NCBI GenBank assembly: GCA_934446565.1
Contig: CAKSEO010000016.1
Coordinates: 1-52,227 of the forward strand
Reading direction: 5' to 3'
DNA from: an uncultured Oscillospiraceae bacterium
Lineage (GTDB): Bacteria > Bacillota > Clostridia > Oscillospirales > Ruminococcaceae
Length of the DNA stretch: 52,227 bases
Both the position numbers and the translations under genes were made by a program. The notes below the pieces were generated by a model that saw only the letters and a list, made by a program, of their open reading frames with translations, was not told where the DNA came from and did no database searches. Shown piece after piece: positions 25,241 through 33,614 of the stretch (position 1 is its first letter; every line of letters starts with the position of its first letter).

Positions 25241-26386
25241 TCACGACACCTCATCGGCCATTGAAGCCTTAACAAAAGCGCCATATATATTCGGGTGAGT
25301 GCCTACCATCTTGGTCTGACCCTTTGTCTTGTCATAAACACCGCCATCTGTGTTCATTACCTTACCGATCTCATTATACATAACGCCATAATAAGGTGTG
25401 AACACATATCTGTCAGTCTCGCCGGAATTGGTAGACTTTGTGGGGGTCTTAGCATCGTCGCTGTAACCAAACAGCTTATTGAGGTCAAGCGTACCATTCT
25501 CGTTGATATACTCACTGCTAAGGGGCGTATCAAATGTTATGCATGCACCCAGATACCCATAATCGCTCATGGTATTTGTTCCGTCAGAATTGAACATAGT
25601 TCCGCTGAACTTCAGCATATCACCGTTAGAGCCGGTAATTCTGGTCAGCTGATATCCTATTCTATCAGTCCCTATGAACTCAAATCTAGAGCCGGATGTC
25701 TCAAAGCCAGCTTCCGAATAGCTCTTTATCTTGTTCTCCTTCGGGAAAACGAATCTGAACTGCATGAACGGCCAATACGCCTTGTTGTATGTCATGACAT
25801 AGCTGTCAACAACAGGCTTAACAGCCATGAGGTATCTGCATGTCGTTTCGTTGGTCTCTCCCTTTTCTGTATCGGGATAGGCCTTCATATAGACTGTGAT
25901 GCTCGAATAGCCGTTTGACCCCTTTAATTTGGTGTCAAGCTTTTCGTCAACGCCTAATGTTATGGCGTTTCCGCCTTCGTCTTCGTTATCCGGGTCATCA
26001 ATGATGTCCGAGGAATCCCTGATGGAATAGTTCAGATTTGCATTGATATAGTTAAGCTGTGCGCTGCCAGCTTCAGTCGTTCCTGCGTCTTCCTTGCCGA
26101 GGGAGTAATCCATGTTTACGGTAACATTCCCTGACCCACCGCCGCTGAAACTTATAGCCATGCTATGATTATCCGAGCTGTCATACGCGTCCTTATGATC
26201 GACCGTATTCTGGTAGTATGCGTTTTTCTGATCGGTTATCTGCGCCTCAAGGTCTACATTTTCCTGCTTGGCATAAAGTGCAGCCTGAAGTATGGACGAA
26301 ACCATAGCTGCCATGATGGCAAAAATCACAAATGCGACCATTACCTCAACGATGGTAAAGCCCTTTTTGCGAAAAATCTTCTTCAT
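25241..26386 (-). CDS. Minor prepilin, PilV-like, large
   Basis: 381 residues from ATG 26386 with AAAGGAG nine bases upstream. Leader of nine residues, then GFTIVEVMVAFVIFAIMAAMV (E14). The mature domain is long (about 365 residues) and rich in S, T, D, N and Y with aromatic patches, larger than most PilV proteins and possibly adhesive. Transcribed after the PilX-like gene and before the PilW-like gene, in the usual minor-pilin order. Confidence 0.83.
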   Translation of the reverse strand: MKKIFRKKGFTIVEVMVAFVIFAIMAAMVSSILQAALYAKQENVDLEAQITDQKNAYYQNTVDHKDAYDSSDNHSMAISFSGGGSGNVTVNMDYSLGKEDAGTTEAGSAQLNYINANLNYSIRDSSDIIDDPDNEDEGGNAITLGVDEKLDTKLKGSNGYSSITVYMKAYPDTEKGETNETTCRYLMAVKPVVDSYVMTYNKAYWPFMQFRFVFPKENKIKSYSEAGFETSGSRFEFIGTDRIGYQLTRITGSNGDMLKFSGTMFNSDGTNTMSDYGYLGACITFDTPLSSEYINENGTLDLNKLFGYSDDAKTPTKSTNSGETDRYVFTPYYGVMYNEIGKVMNTDGGVYDKTKGQTKMVGTHPNIYGAFVKASMADEVS

Positions 26387-26413
26387 TGCAGTCAACTCCT
26401 TTCTGCCGGAACT

Positions 26414-29158
26414 TTATACGCCATTGACTATCCAGTTGCCAAGACCTGCCGATACTGGCGTGCTGCCGTCCCCATCATCGTCGTCGTTATCCATTATCAT
26501 GAGATCGCGGTCGGGTCTTGCGAATACGTACTTGTTATCACCGGACATGATGTAATCGGATACGATCATGCCGCCGGTATGCTTCAGACCTGTACGTCCC
26601 TTACCGCTATTGTCGATATAGGTCATATACGGAGCATAGAAGAATCCAAAGAATGTATTCTGCTCTATAAGCTCGTCATTATGGTCCTTGACTGATATCC
26701 TGAAGTTTGCACTTTCGGACATGGACACGATGAAGATGTTTACGTTAGGCTGCTGAGTAGCATTATTATATTTGTATGTCGGGAATGAATCCTTGAGTAT
26801 CTTACCGTTACAGTAGCACTTATCCTTTATGGGTTCTGGATCGCCCATCAGACTGTATACAGGTCCATGCGTTGAGCAGTTGTAAACGGTTTTCTTTTTA
26901 CCGTTGATATACACCTCGGTAGTATGACCTTCTCCGGCTATATTACAGCTCTTTCCGTCGCACGCGTCAGAATAATGGATGTGCTTCATTACCTCATCGG
27001 CCGCACTCTGAGGCCATGAACCTCTCTGGAATGCAGGCTTGCCGTTGACAGTTTTTTCGCTGCCGCCCAGGAACATGAACCAAGCATAATGACCAAAGAA
27101 CTCAAAGTAGCTGGATTCATAAACGATAGGTTCTGTCCTTGTCACATTCACTTCCGGTGTGGAAGGATCGCCATCATCGTCAACGCTCTCCGTGTAGGTG
27201 AAGTCGCCGACATTGACAACAAGCTGACCATCGCCGATGGTAAGGATATTAATGTAGTTCATGTTAGAGGTATCCTCTTGCTCGATCCACTTAATACCAT
27301 TTACCGTGCTGTTAGGTGTACTGTCAGCCTCGTAAAGTCCGCCGATGGTGTCAGGGATCCTGAAAATAGGCCTCCAGGTAAAGGTATCCTCAACGCCGTC
27401 GCCATCAGTATCGCGGTTAGCCTGAAGATTTATCTTGCGGACAGTGTCAGCGTCGCCGGTATCTATTATCAATGTGACGATTGGTCCCATATTCGCCGCT
27501 CTGCCATAGTCATATATCTTATGGATAGTGCAGTCATCCTTAATGGTGACAACATGAGTAGGCTCAAAAGCCTTTTCCGCTTCTTCTACGCCGCCAAGGC
27601 TCTTGTAAATAGCACTCTTGATAGAGCTGCTCTTAATAGATGTCCCGTCAGTACTATTGAGGACATTGATGCTGTCGCTGCAGAATGCGATATCGATCGC
27701 TGCCGGTACTTCGCCCTGACCAGGTATTGCTACCGCTGTATCACCGCCGTATACCGACCATTTATGATAGCTTGTGTCATCAGAAGTTTTGATGGTTATA
27801 TGCTCAGCGACCTTTTCCATCGTCATGCCGCCCTCGGGGAGAGTCGGTTCGCTCCAGCGGAGAAGCTCGTTGACCTTGTTATCCTTGTCAGGTGTGTCAG
27901 TAGTAGGAACCCAGTTGTTGTCTACATCCTTCTGCTCTCTTCCGGAGAATAGCTGCTTGTAGGCATTCATATCTCCTGTTTCTTCAGCCTTCTGGGAAAT
28001 AATTCTTCCGCCGACGTAAATATCGCCTTTGATGGGAAGCCACATTGCGTCGCTGGCAACTATAATATTGCCCTTTACATACAGGTCGCCGGTCATCTGG
28101 AAGTTGTTATCCAGATAGCAGTCGCCCCATACATAAACGTTGCCGTTCATTACGGCGCTTCTGCCGGAGTGGAAATCCTTGCCCACATATGTGTTGCCGT
28201 TTACGGAAAGCTGCTCCTTGGAGTAAACATTTCCCATTACGAAAAGGTCAGTAGGCTTTCCGCTCAGACCTATGGCGACATAGGTATTTGTTGACTTGCT
28301 GCTGTCAAGATCACCGCCGACTACCATCTTACCGCGCTTCGTAGCTGCGATCATGCTTCCGCCCTCAACGTCGCCGCCGAGATTGAAGTAAGACCTCCAC
28401 TTGGTGAAGATAAGATCCCCGCCGATGACCCATTCATTCGGCTTTTTAAGGTCGATATTCGCTACATTGTCGTGGTCAAGCTCAAGGGTTCCGGAGCATA
28501 CAAGACCACTCTGGAGATTGATGTTATCCGGCTGATTATCCTTAGAAACCATCTTACTGAACTTAACATAATCTGAATGATAATACAGGTCCGTCTGGTA
28601 CATACCAGTTGAGATCATGGTATCATTCGGGACATATCCTGTTGCAGTAAAAAACCTGTTTACAGGTGGTTTGTCTACCTTGTCAGACGGCTTTGTTCTG
28701 ATAAAGGTATGGGTCGTTTCGCTCACGCCGTTCTGCTCCGCCGTTACAGCGATGTCATAAACGAACCAGGTATCGCTGCCATCGACCTCATCGTCAACTC
28801 TGGTGATGCAGATATCATAAGCGTCCATGATCCCGCCGCTCACTGCACCAAGGTCCTTGCCCGACGCAGTAATGTGGTCGCCTACTTTAAATGAATTAAC
28901 GTTGCCAAGAGTCTTAGCCAGTGTTGCCGCCGGAGTACCTGATTTGGCATTGGAGATCATTGCGACCACAGCGTCTGCCAAAGATGTGGACGAAACATAC
29001 GCCTGCTCCTGGTCAAAAGTGGCATACTGCACCTGGCGCGACGAAAGTACAGACATGTACATCGCCGTAACGAGCACGATCAGGGCCGCCATTGTGCTGA
29101 CGACCATGAAAAGTGCGCTGCCGCACGGTGAAATATATTTTCTCAATGCGTGTTTCAT
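26414..29158 (-). CDS. Very large PilX/GspK-like pilus-tip candidate
   Basis: 914 residues. N terminus GSALFMVVSTMAALIVLVTAMYMSVLSS is a PilX/GspK-like single helix with no GFTLxE motif or lysine-glycine leader, so it is atypical. Residues about 220-420 have repeats of the kind GNVYVWGDCY, GDLYVKGN and GDIYVGGR, which suggests a beta-helix; the pattern resembles polymer-forming bactofilin-like turns. A cysteine cluster near 770-820 (CDGKSC, CSTHG, KCYCNG) may bind metal or form disulfides. Its position between pilO and the minor pilins and its size suggest a tip adhesin; unproven. Confidence 0.7.
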   Translation of the reverse strand: MKHALRKYISPCGSALFMVVSTMAALIVLVTAMYMSVLSSRQVQYATFDQEQAYVSSTSLADAVVAMISNAKSGTPAATLAKTLGNVNSFKVGDHITASGKDLGAVSGGIMDAYDICITRVDDEVDGSDTWFVYDIAVTAEQNGVSETTHTFIRTKPSDKVDKPPVNRFFTATGYVPNDTMISTGMYQTDLYYHSDYVKFSKMVSKDNQPDNINLQSGLVCSGTLELDHDNVANIDLKKPNEWVIGGDLIFTKWRSYFNLGGDVEGGSMIAATKRGKMVVGGDLDSSKSTNTYVAIGLSGKPTDLFVMGNVYSKEQLSVNGNTYVGKDFHSGRSAVMNGNVYVWGDCYLDNNFQMTGDLYVKGNIIVASDAMWLPIKGDIYVGGRIISQKAEETGDMNAYKQLFSGREQKDVDNNWVPTTDTPDKDNKVNELLRWSEPTLPEGGMTMEKVAEHITIKTSDDTSYHKWSVYGGDTAVAIPGQGEVPAAIDIAFCSDSINVLNSTDGTSIKSSSIKSAIYKSLGGVEEAEKAFEPTHVVTIKDDCTIHKIYDYGRAANMGPIVTLIIDTGDADTVRKINLQANRDTDGDGVEDTFTWRPIFRIPDTIGGLYEADSTPNSTVNGIKWIEQEDTSNMNYINILTIGDGQLVVNVGDFTYTESVDDDGDPSTPEVNVTRTEPIVYESSYFEFFGHYAWFMFLGGSEKTVNGKPAFQRGSWPQSAADEVMKHIHYSDACDGKSCNIAGEGHTTEVYINGKKKTVYNCSTHGPVYSLMGDPEPIKDKCYCNGKILKDSFPTYKYNNATQQPNVNIFIVSMSESANFRISVKDHNDELIEQNTFFGFFYAPYMTYIDNSGKGRTGLKHTGGMIVSDYIMSGDNKYVFARPDRDLMIMDNDDDDGDGSTPVSAGLGNWIVNGV

Positions 29159-29194
29159 TATTGATTACCTCCAATGCATTTCACGCAGTGCCAT

Positions 29195-29231
29195 CCTGCG
29201 CCGCCGGTATTCCCATGCTGAGCGGCGCAGG
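29195..29231 (-). other. Intra-operon RNA hairpin between pilO and the PilX-like gene
   Basis: A perfect 10-bp GC stem CCTGCGCCGC/GCGGCGCAGG with a 17-nt loop lies in the 124-base gap. There is no T run, so it should not terminate. It could stabilise or mark an mRNA cleavage point separating the assembly-platform and pilin parts of the operon. Confidence 0.6.
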
Positions 29232-29282
29232 GGAACGATTCATTATAAGCCCTTTACCATTAAAATGTTACTGGCCATATGA

Positions 29283-30251
29283 TCACTGAGCATTCTGAGC
29301 TGCAAGCTGATCTGTGGGATCCGCCATGCGCTCGATGCTGTAAAGCGTCAGAGTTACAGCCATCTGACGGGTGTTTTCCTCGAACGATGTCGTCTTGTCG
29401 TTCTTGTTATCATTATTGTTGGCGTTATCAGTGTTATCTGCTGCTGTATCCGCTGCTGCGGTATCCGTATCGGCAGCATTGCTTCCGCTGACGTTCTTTC
29501 CGGTATCCTTGGCAAGAAGCTTGGAAGCTTCGCTTGCAGACTTCTTGGTGATATCAGCAATGTACTCAGCGTACTTTGCCTGGACTTCAGTGTCAGTGAA
29601 AGAATATCCGCTGGAAAGGCGCATCGCCTTTCTTACGGCGCCGCTTTCTTCCTGCTTGTTGTAATTATTGATGATGTCAACGAACTTGAGCATATCCTCA
29701 TCAGAAAGCACGGTCACGTTAAAGCTTACATCAATGGAGCCTACGGTCTGTGTAGAAGCAAGGTTTGCCTGAAGTAAAGCGGTTCTGTTCTGCTCTGCTA
29801 CCTTTTCCTCGGAATCGATCTGACCCTGTGTTGCATAGGTCTTGAGATCGTATGTTACCTCGGGTTCGGTGTAGAAGCTTACGCCAAGTGTGGATACGGA
29901 GGGAGTGTTGATGCTCAGAGAATCCACAGCGACTTTTACGCCGTTATCGTTGCAGTACTTGATGAAATTGCGGACCTCTTCGTCTGCCTCATAGGGCTGC
30001 ATTTCTTCAAAGAACATATCCGCGATATTGCGGCCGTCGTTGTATGCGTTGATGACGTCCTCGCCGAGCTGCTCCTTTTTTGCAGCGCGGTCGATATCAT
30101 TCTGGAGCTCCAACTGCTTATTGATGAGCGAAACGGAGGATATGCCGATAGCCTCAAACTTAGGAACGATGAAAAGGAATATGCCAAGGCCAAGTAAAAT
30201 AACAACTGCGATGATCAGTATCGCAATTCTTTCCTGCTTACTGAGTTTCAT
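29283..30251 (-). CDS. pilO: PilO-like inner assembly protein
   Basis: 322 residues. One N-terminal helix (AILIIAVVILLGLGIFLFIV, about 9-28), a coiled-coil, and an extracytoplasmic domain with the ferredoxin-like alternating pattern of PilO. The D/N/A/T-rich stretch about 255-290 (NNNDNKND) is a low-complexity linker unusual for PilO. PilO bridges the PilM-PilN complex. Its ATG shares a base with the TAA of the upstream fused gene (TAATG), with GAGGT upstream, so translation is coupled. Confidence 0.8.
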   Translation of the reverse strand: MKLSKQERIAILIIAVVILLGLGIFLFIVPKFEAIGISSVSLINKQLELQNDIDRAAKKEQLGEDVINAYNDGRNIADMFFEEMQPYEADEEVRNFIKYCNDNGVKVAVDSLSINTPSVSTLGVSFYTEPEVTYDLKTYATQGQIDSEEKVAEQNRTALLQANLASTQTVGSIDVSFNVTVLSDEDMLKFVDIINNYNKQEESGAVRKAMRLSSGYSFTDTEVQAKYAEYIADITKKSASEASKLLAKDTGKNVSGSNAADTDTAAADTAADNTDNANNNDNKNDKTTSFEENTRQMAVTLTLYSIERMADPTDQLAAQNAQ

Positions 30252-31885
30252 TATTCAGTTACCTCCTCGTTTTCTGCTTCAGGCTGTGGATCAAGGTCGA
30301 TGGATGTCGCATGCTCCTCGTCCGAGCCGGGTCTGATATTCATTGTAAGGGAGAAGGTGAATACAGTGTCATACTTAGATTCGCCGTTCTTGAGTACAAG
30401 GTAGTTGTTTTCAATAGAAGCATTGTCCTTCGTGAATCCGGAATAGGACACGTTCTGGAAGTAGGAGTCTCCATACTTGGTCTTGACTTCGTTGATGAGC
30501 TTTTCCACATACTGCGAAGGTACGGGAGTAGGATCACCGTTGCTGCGTCCCATGAATGTTGCGGAAACATTGTAGTCGCTCAGGTTGACGCTGAGCAGGT
30601 CGAGCTCAACATCGCCGCTGTTGATGGAATCCATCGGCTCCTTGAGCTTGTCGATAATATAGCTCTGAGCCTTAGGCATGTAGTTGAACAGCTGCGAAGT
30701 AGACCCTACGTTGTCATTATAGCTCTGGAAGCCTGCAAGCATGCTCTCACGGTTAGTAACGATGGAAAGATCGTTCTGTAACGTGGGATTGTTGATCTGC
30801 GCCTGGACTTCTGAGATCTGCCCCTGGATAGAACTGTTGATGGCGCTCAGACCGATAACGATAGCGCCGACCAGAACGACCGTACCAACGCAGGCACCGC
30901 CGAGCGCCAGCAGATAGCCGTTCATGCCCTTGGATTCCTTTGCGGAGGTAGCCTCCAGCAGGTTGATGTGCTCGAGGTCCTTGTTTCTGCGGTAGATAGC
31001 GCCGATAGCGTTAGCGTACTTCGTGAAGTCTATCTCAGCCATGGAGATGACAGTGGACGGAGCAGCCAGAACATGTACAGGTACATTGAAAGAGGAGATA
31101 GCGTTGGAAAGCTCGATAAAGTTTCCGGTATCGCCGTAGAACATGATCTCCTTCAGCGGCTTAGCGCCCTTGCGGCTCTTGATGAACTGGATCATTCTGA
31201 ACAGGTTATCAGAAAGAGCACGGATAACGTAATCAGGCGCATTGTCGTAGTCCGCAGGATCAATGTTGAAGTAACGGGAGAATACTATCTGGTTATCCTC
31301 GTAAAGGTTCATGTTAAGGAAGCCCTTATCGATCTGGATAAGCAGCATCGGCATTCTTTCCGCCATCTTCGGAGTGTTGATGATAAGACGTGTAACGGAG
31401 TTGTTCGCAATGTTAACGCCCTTGAGGGACAGACCGATGTGTGAGAACAGTCTTACATAGCCGTCAACAAGGCGCTGCGGGCAGGCAGTCGCGATGATCT
31501 TGATGAGCTTGTTCTTCTCCTCGTCTTCGGTCTCGCCAGCGATTGTAAAGGAGATGTTGAACTCCTTGGAAACACCCATGTTAGCCTGGATCATCGCCTC
31601 GATTGCGGCGGTGTTTTTAAGGCTCTTGGGCTTGGGGAGCAGCATTTCCTTATATACGATGGAGCTGGAAGTAATGGACACGATAGCGTCCTTCTCTGTA
31701 ATTCCCTTTGTCTTGATGATATCGTTCAGTTCAGCTGCGACCATGGGGACATCGGTGATGTAACCATTGGATACCATTCCAAGTGTCAGCTCACGCATGT
31801 CAGCGTCCTGGACTCTGATCTTGCTGCCGCTGTGGACGCCTCTGACAAGCTTTATTTGTCTATCAGTAATATCAATTGAAAGCAT
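30251..31885 (-). CDS. PilM-PilN fusion protein
   Basis: 544 residues joining two normally separate proteins. PilM (about 1-305) is actin-like: it opens MLSIDITDRQIKLV and holds IQIDKGFLNMNL and IMFYGDTGN, the ATPase-fold phosphate and adenosine sites. Then EHINLLEA (305-312) gives the INLL motif that in other species is the short PilN peptide bound by PilM, a hydrophobic helix (about 323-348), and a PilN-like extracellular domain (350-544). GAGGTG precedes the ATG. The fusion would fix a one-to-one ratio and tether. Confidence 0.85.
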   Translation of the reverse strand: MLSIDITDRQIKLVRGVHSGSKIRVQDADMRELTLGMVSNGYITDVPMVAAELNDIIKTKGITEKDAIVSITSSSIVYKEMLLPKPKSLKNTAAIEAMIQANMGVSKEFNISFTIAGETEDEEKNKLIKIIATACPQRLVDGYVRLFSHIGLSLKGVNIANNSVTRLIINTPKMAERMPMLLIQIDKGFLNMNLYEDNQIVFSRYFNIDPADYDNAPDYVIRALSDNLFRMIQFIKSRKGAKPLKEIMFYGDTGNFIELSNAISSFNVPVHVLAAPSTVISMAEIDFTKYANAIGAIYRRNKDLEHINLLEATSAKESKGMNGYLLALGGACVGTVVLVGAIVIGLSAINSSIQGQISEVQAQINNPTLQNDLSIVTNRESMLAGFQSYNDNVGSTSQLFNYMPKAQSYIIDKLKEPMDSINSGDVELDLLSVNLSDYNVSATFMGRSNGDPTPVPSQYVEKLINEVKTKYGDSYFQNVSYSGFTKDNASIENNYLVLKNGESKYDTVFTFSLTMNIRPGSDEEHATSIDLDPQPEAENEEVTE

Positions 31886-31917
31886 ATTTTCACCTCAAAA
31901 TAATCTGTAGTTGTTGA

Positions 31918-33111
31918 TTATGACGCGCTGGTCATACCGCCGTAGAGCATCGGGAATATAGCTGCCAGAACAAGACCGATAGCCACACCCATGATGATGA
32001 TCATGACAGGCTCCAGCATTCCGACCAGCTTGGTGATCGCCGTGTCGCCTTCTTCCTCGTAGTAGTCCGCAGCCTTTGCAAGGATGGTATCCAGCGTACC
32101 GGACTCCTCGCCGACATAGATGATCGAGGTGAACATGCCCTCGAATATCTCGGTCTTTTCGACCGCCTTTGACATGCTCTCACCGAGCTTGATGTTATCA
32201 ACGACTTCTTCAAAGCGCTTGTTTACATATGTATTGCCAAGCACGGATACCGATTTCTCGATACAGTCAACCATCTGTAGACCTGCTGCATAAAGGTTGG
32301 ACATGTTTCTCGCGAAACGACCGGTATATATGGTGGAAATGAGCTTTCCTACCTTGGGTATCCGAAGTATCAGTTCATCCATGCGGAGCTTTATCGCCGG
32401 AGTTCTCTTGCAGACCCAGAACAGAACGACCAGACCTGCGATAACGATAAGATAAATATACCAATAATTGATGAGCGAATCAGAGAACGCGATCATGCCC
32501 TTGGAAAGCGGGGTCATATCCTCCGGATCCATCATACTGGTGAAAGTAGGAAGTATCATCGTGAACATCAGGATGATTACCGCCAGAGCCAGCACGAGCA
32601 GGATTATAGGATAAACCATCGCACTCTTGATCTTGTTGTTCGTCTTGTTGGCATTAGCGAAGTGGTCGGATACTCTTACGAGGATCTGATCGAGCGTACC
32701 GGAGGACTCACCGGCTGCGACCATGCTGACGAACAAGTCAGGGAACACGCCCGGTTTCTGCTCCAGGACCTCGGAGAAGGATTTACCTTTCTGTACCTCC
32801 TCATAGATATCCAGAAGCACTCTCTTGGCCTTTTGGTTTGTCTGCTGCTCCTGAAGTATGTAGAGAGCCCTGACAAGCGAAAGACCTGCGGAAGTCATAG
32901 ACGCCAGCTGACGGCTGATGAATGATACTTCCTTGGTTTTGAACTTGTACTTCACATCAACCGCGTCGTTTGCGCCGAGGTCGCGGTAGCGCGTGATGTA
33001 CAGATTCCGTTCCTTCAGCTTTTGCTGAAGATCCTGATAATCCTCTGCCATCTCCTGTCCACGGATAGTTTTTCCGTTGATGTCGGTGGCCTGATATGAG
33101 AATTTTTTCAC
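31918..33111 (-). CDS. pilC: Type IV pilus platform protein PilC/GspF
   Basis: 397 residues. Opens KKFSYQATDINGKTIRG, the N-terminal motif, followed by two GspF domains (about 65-190 and 270-390) with paired membrane helices and the SSGTLDQIL and VGEESGTLD repeats. It is the inner-membrane rotor on which PilB and PilT act. GTG start at 33111 with GGAGGTAA upstream. First gene of the pilC-pilMN-pilO-pilX-like-minor-pilin operon, from the promoter at 33209-33237. Confidence 0.95.
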   Translation of the reverse strand: MKKFSYQATDINGKTIRGQEMAEDYQDLQQKLKERNLYITRYRDLGANDAVDVKYKFKTKEVSFISRQLASMTSAGLSLVRALYILQEQQTNQKAKRVLLDIYEEVQKGKSFSEVLEQKPGVFPDLFVSMVAAGESSGTLDQILVRVSDHFANANKTNNKIKSAMVYPIILLVLALAVIILMFTMILPTFTSMMDPEDMTPLSKGMIAFSDSLINYWYIYLIVIAGLVVLFWVCKRTPAIKLRMDELILRIPKVGKLISTIYTGRFARNMSNLYAAGLQMVDCIEKSVSVLGNTYVNKRFEEVVDNIKLGESMSKAVEKTEIFEGMFTSIIYVGEESGTLDTILAKAADYYEEEGDTAITKLVGMLEPVMIIIMGVAIGLVLAAIFPMLYGGMTSAS

Positions 33112-33208
33112 CGGATTACCTCCATTCCCCCTGCGGCTGTTAAGGTGTGCCGCATATGATCATGGAAACAGGGCATACTCCACCCCATACTCCATTATAG
33201 TATATTAG

Positions 33209-33237
33209 ATTATACCATATTTTTGTCTTATTTTCAA
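33209..33237 (-). promoter_or_regulatory. Sigma-A promoter of the pilC operon
   Basis: On the minus strand, TTGAAA (33237-33232), 17 bp and TATAAT (33214-33209), about 98 bases before the pilC start, leaving a leader of roughly 90 bases. Confidence 0.85.
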
Positions 33238-33361
33238 GCATTCACAAGCCGGTTTTAGCTGATTTCCCACCAAAAACAGGATTTATCCATGTAGAAAATG
33301 AAATACCCTTTATGTGCATTTTGCCTAATTCTAATTCACAACGCGTAATTTTTTAACAAAA

Positions 33362-33379
33362 TTCACAACGATTTGTGAA
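33362..33379. promoter_or_regulatory. Inverted repeat, possible operator
   Basis: 7-bp arms TTCACAA and TTGTGAA with a 4-base centre, about 125 bases upstream of the pilC promoter and 160 bases upstream of the glgP promoter. A further copy of one arm is nearby. The binding protein is unknown. Confidence 0.4.
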
Positions 33380-33538
33380 ATATAAGTGAAAAAATACCGG
33401 CTGTCAACTTAACATCGATGTCGCAGTACAGCGCTCGCCGCATGTATCCATACTGATAGCACCTGTACCTATTAATATAGTCTACAGCCTGTGGAGCGAC
33501 CATATAACAGTTCTTTCTATATTTCCGGGCAGACCAGG

Positions 33539-33567
33539 TTGAAATATTCCTTTTTTTATGTTATAAT
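33539..33567 (+). promoter_or_regulatory. Sigma-A promoter of glgP
   Basis: TTGAAA (33539-33544), 17 bp and TATAAT (33562-33567), 48 bases before the glgP ATG. A strong near-consensus pair. Confidence 0.85.
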
Positions 33568-33614
33568 TGAAATATCCGAAATACCCGCATGAGCGGCTGA
33601 AAAAGGAGATAACT

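Larger units (their letters stand above)
33112..33614. other. Divergent pilC-glgP intergenic region
   Basis: About 500 bases with no good gene. It holds the two facing promoters described separately and an AT-rich centre. An inverted repeat TTCACAA-CGAT-TTGTGAA lies at 33362-33379 and an additional TTCACAA at about 33335, suggesting a regulator site. No transcript-shaped feature was otherwise seen. Confidence 0.5.

Noticed and set aside
16813..33111. Type II secretion rather than a type IV pilus
   Set aside because: PilT is present, there is no secretin or GspC/L/M-like set, and pilM-pilN-pilO are of pilus type.
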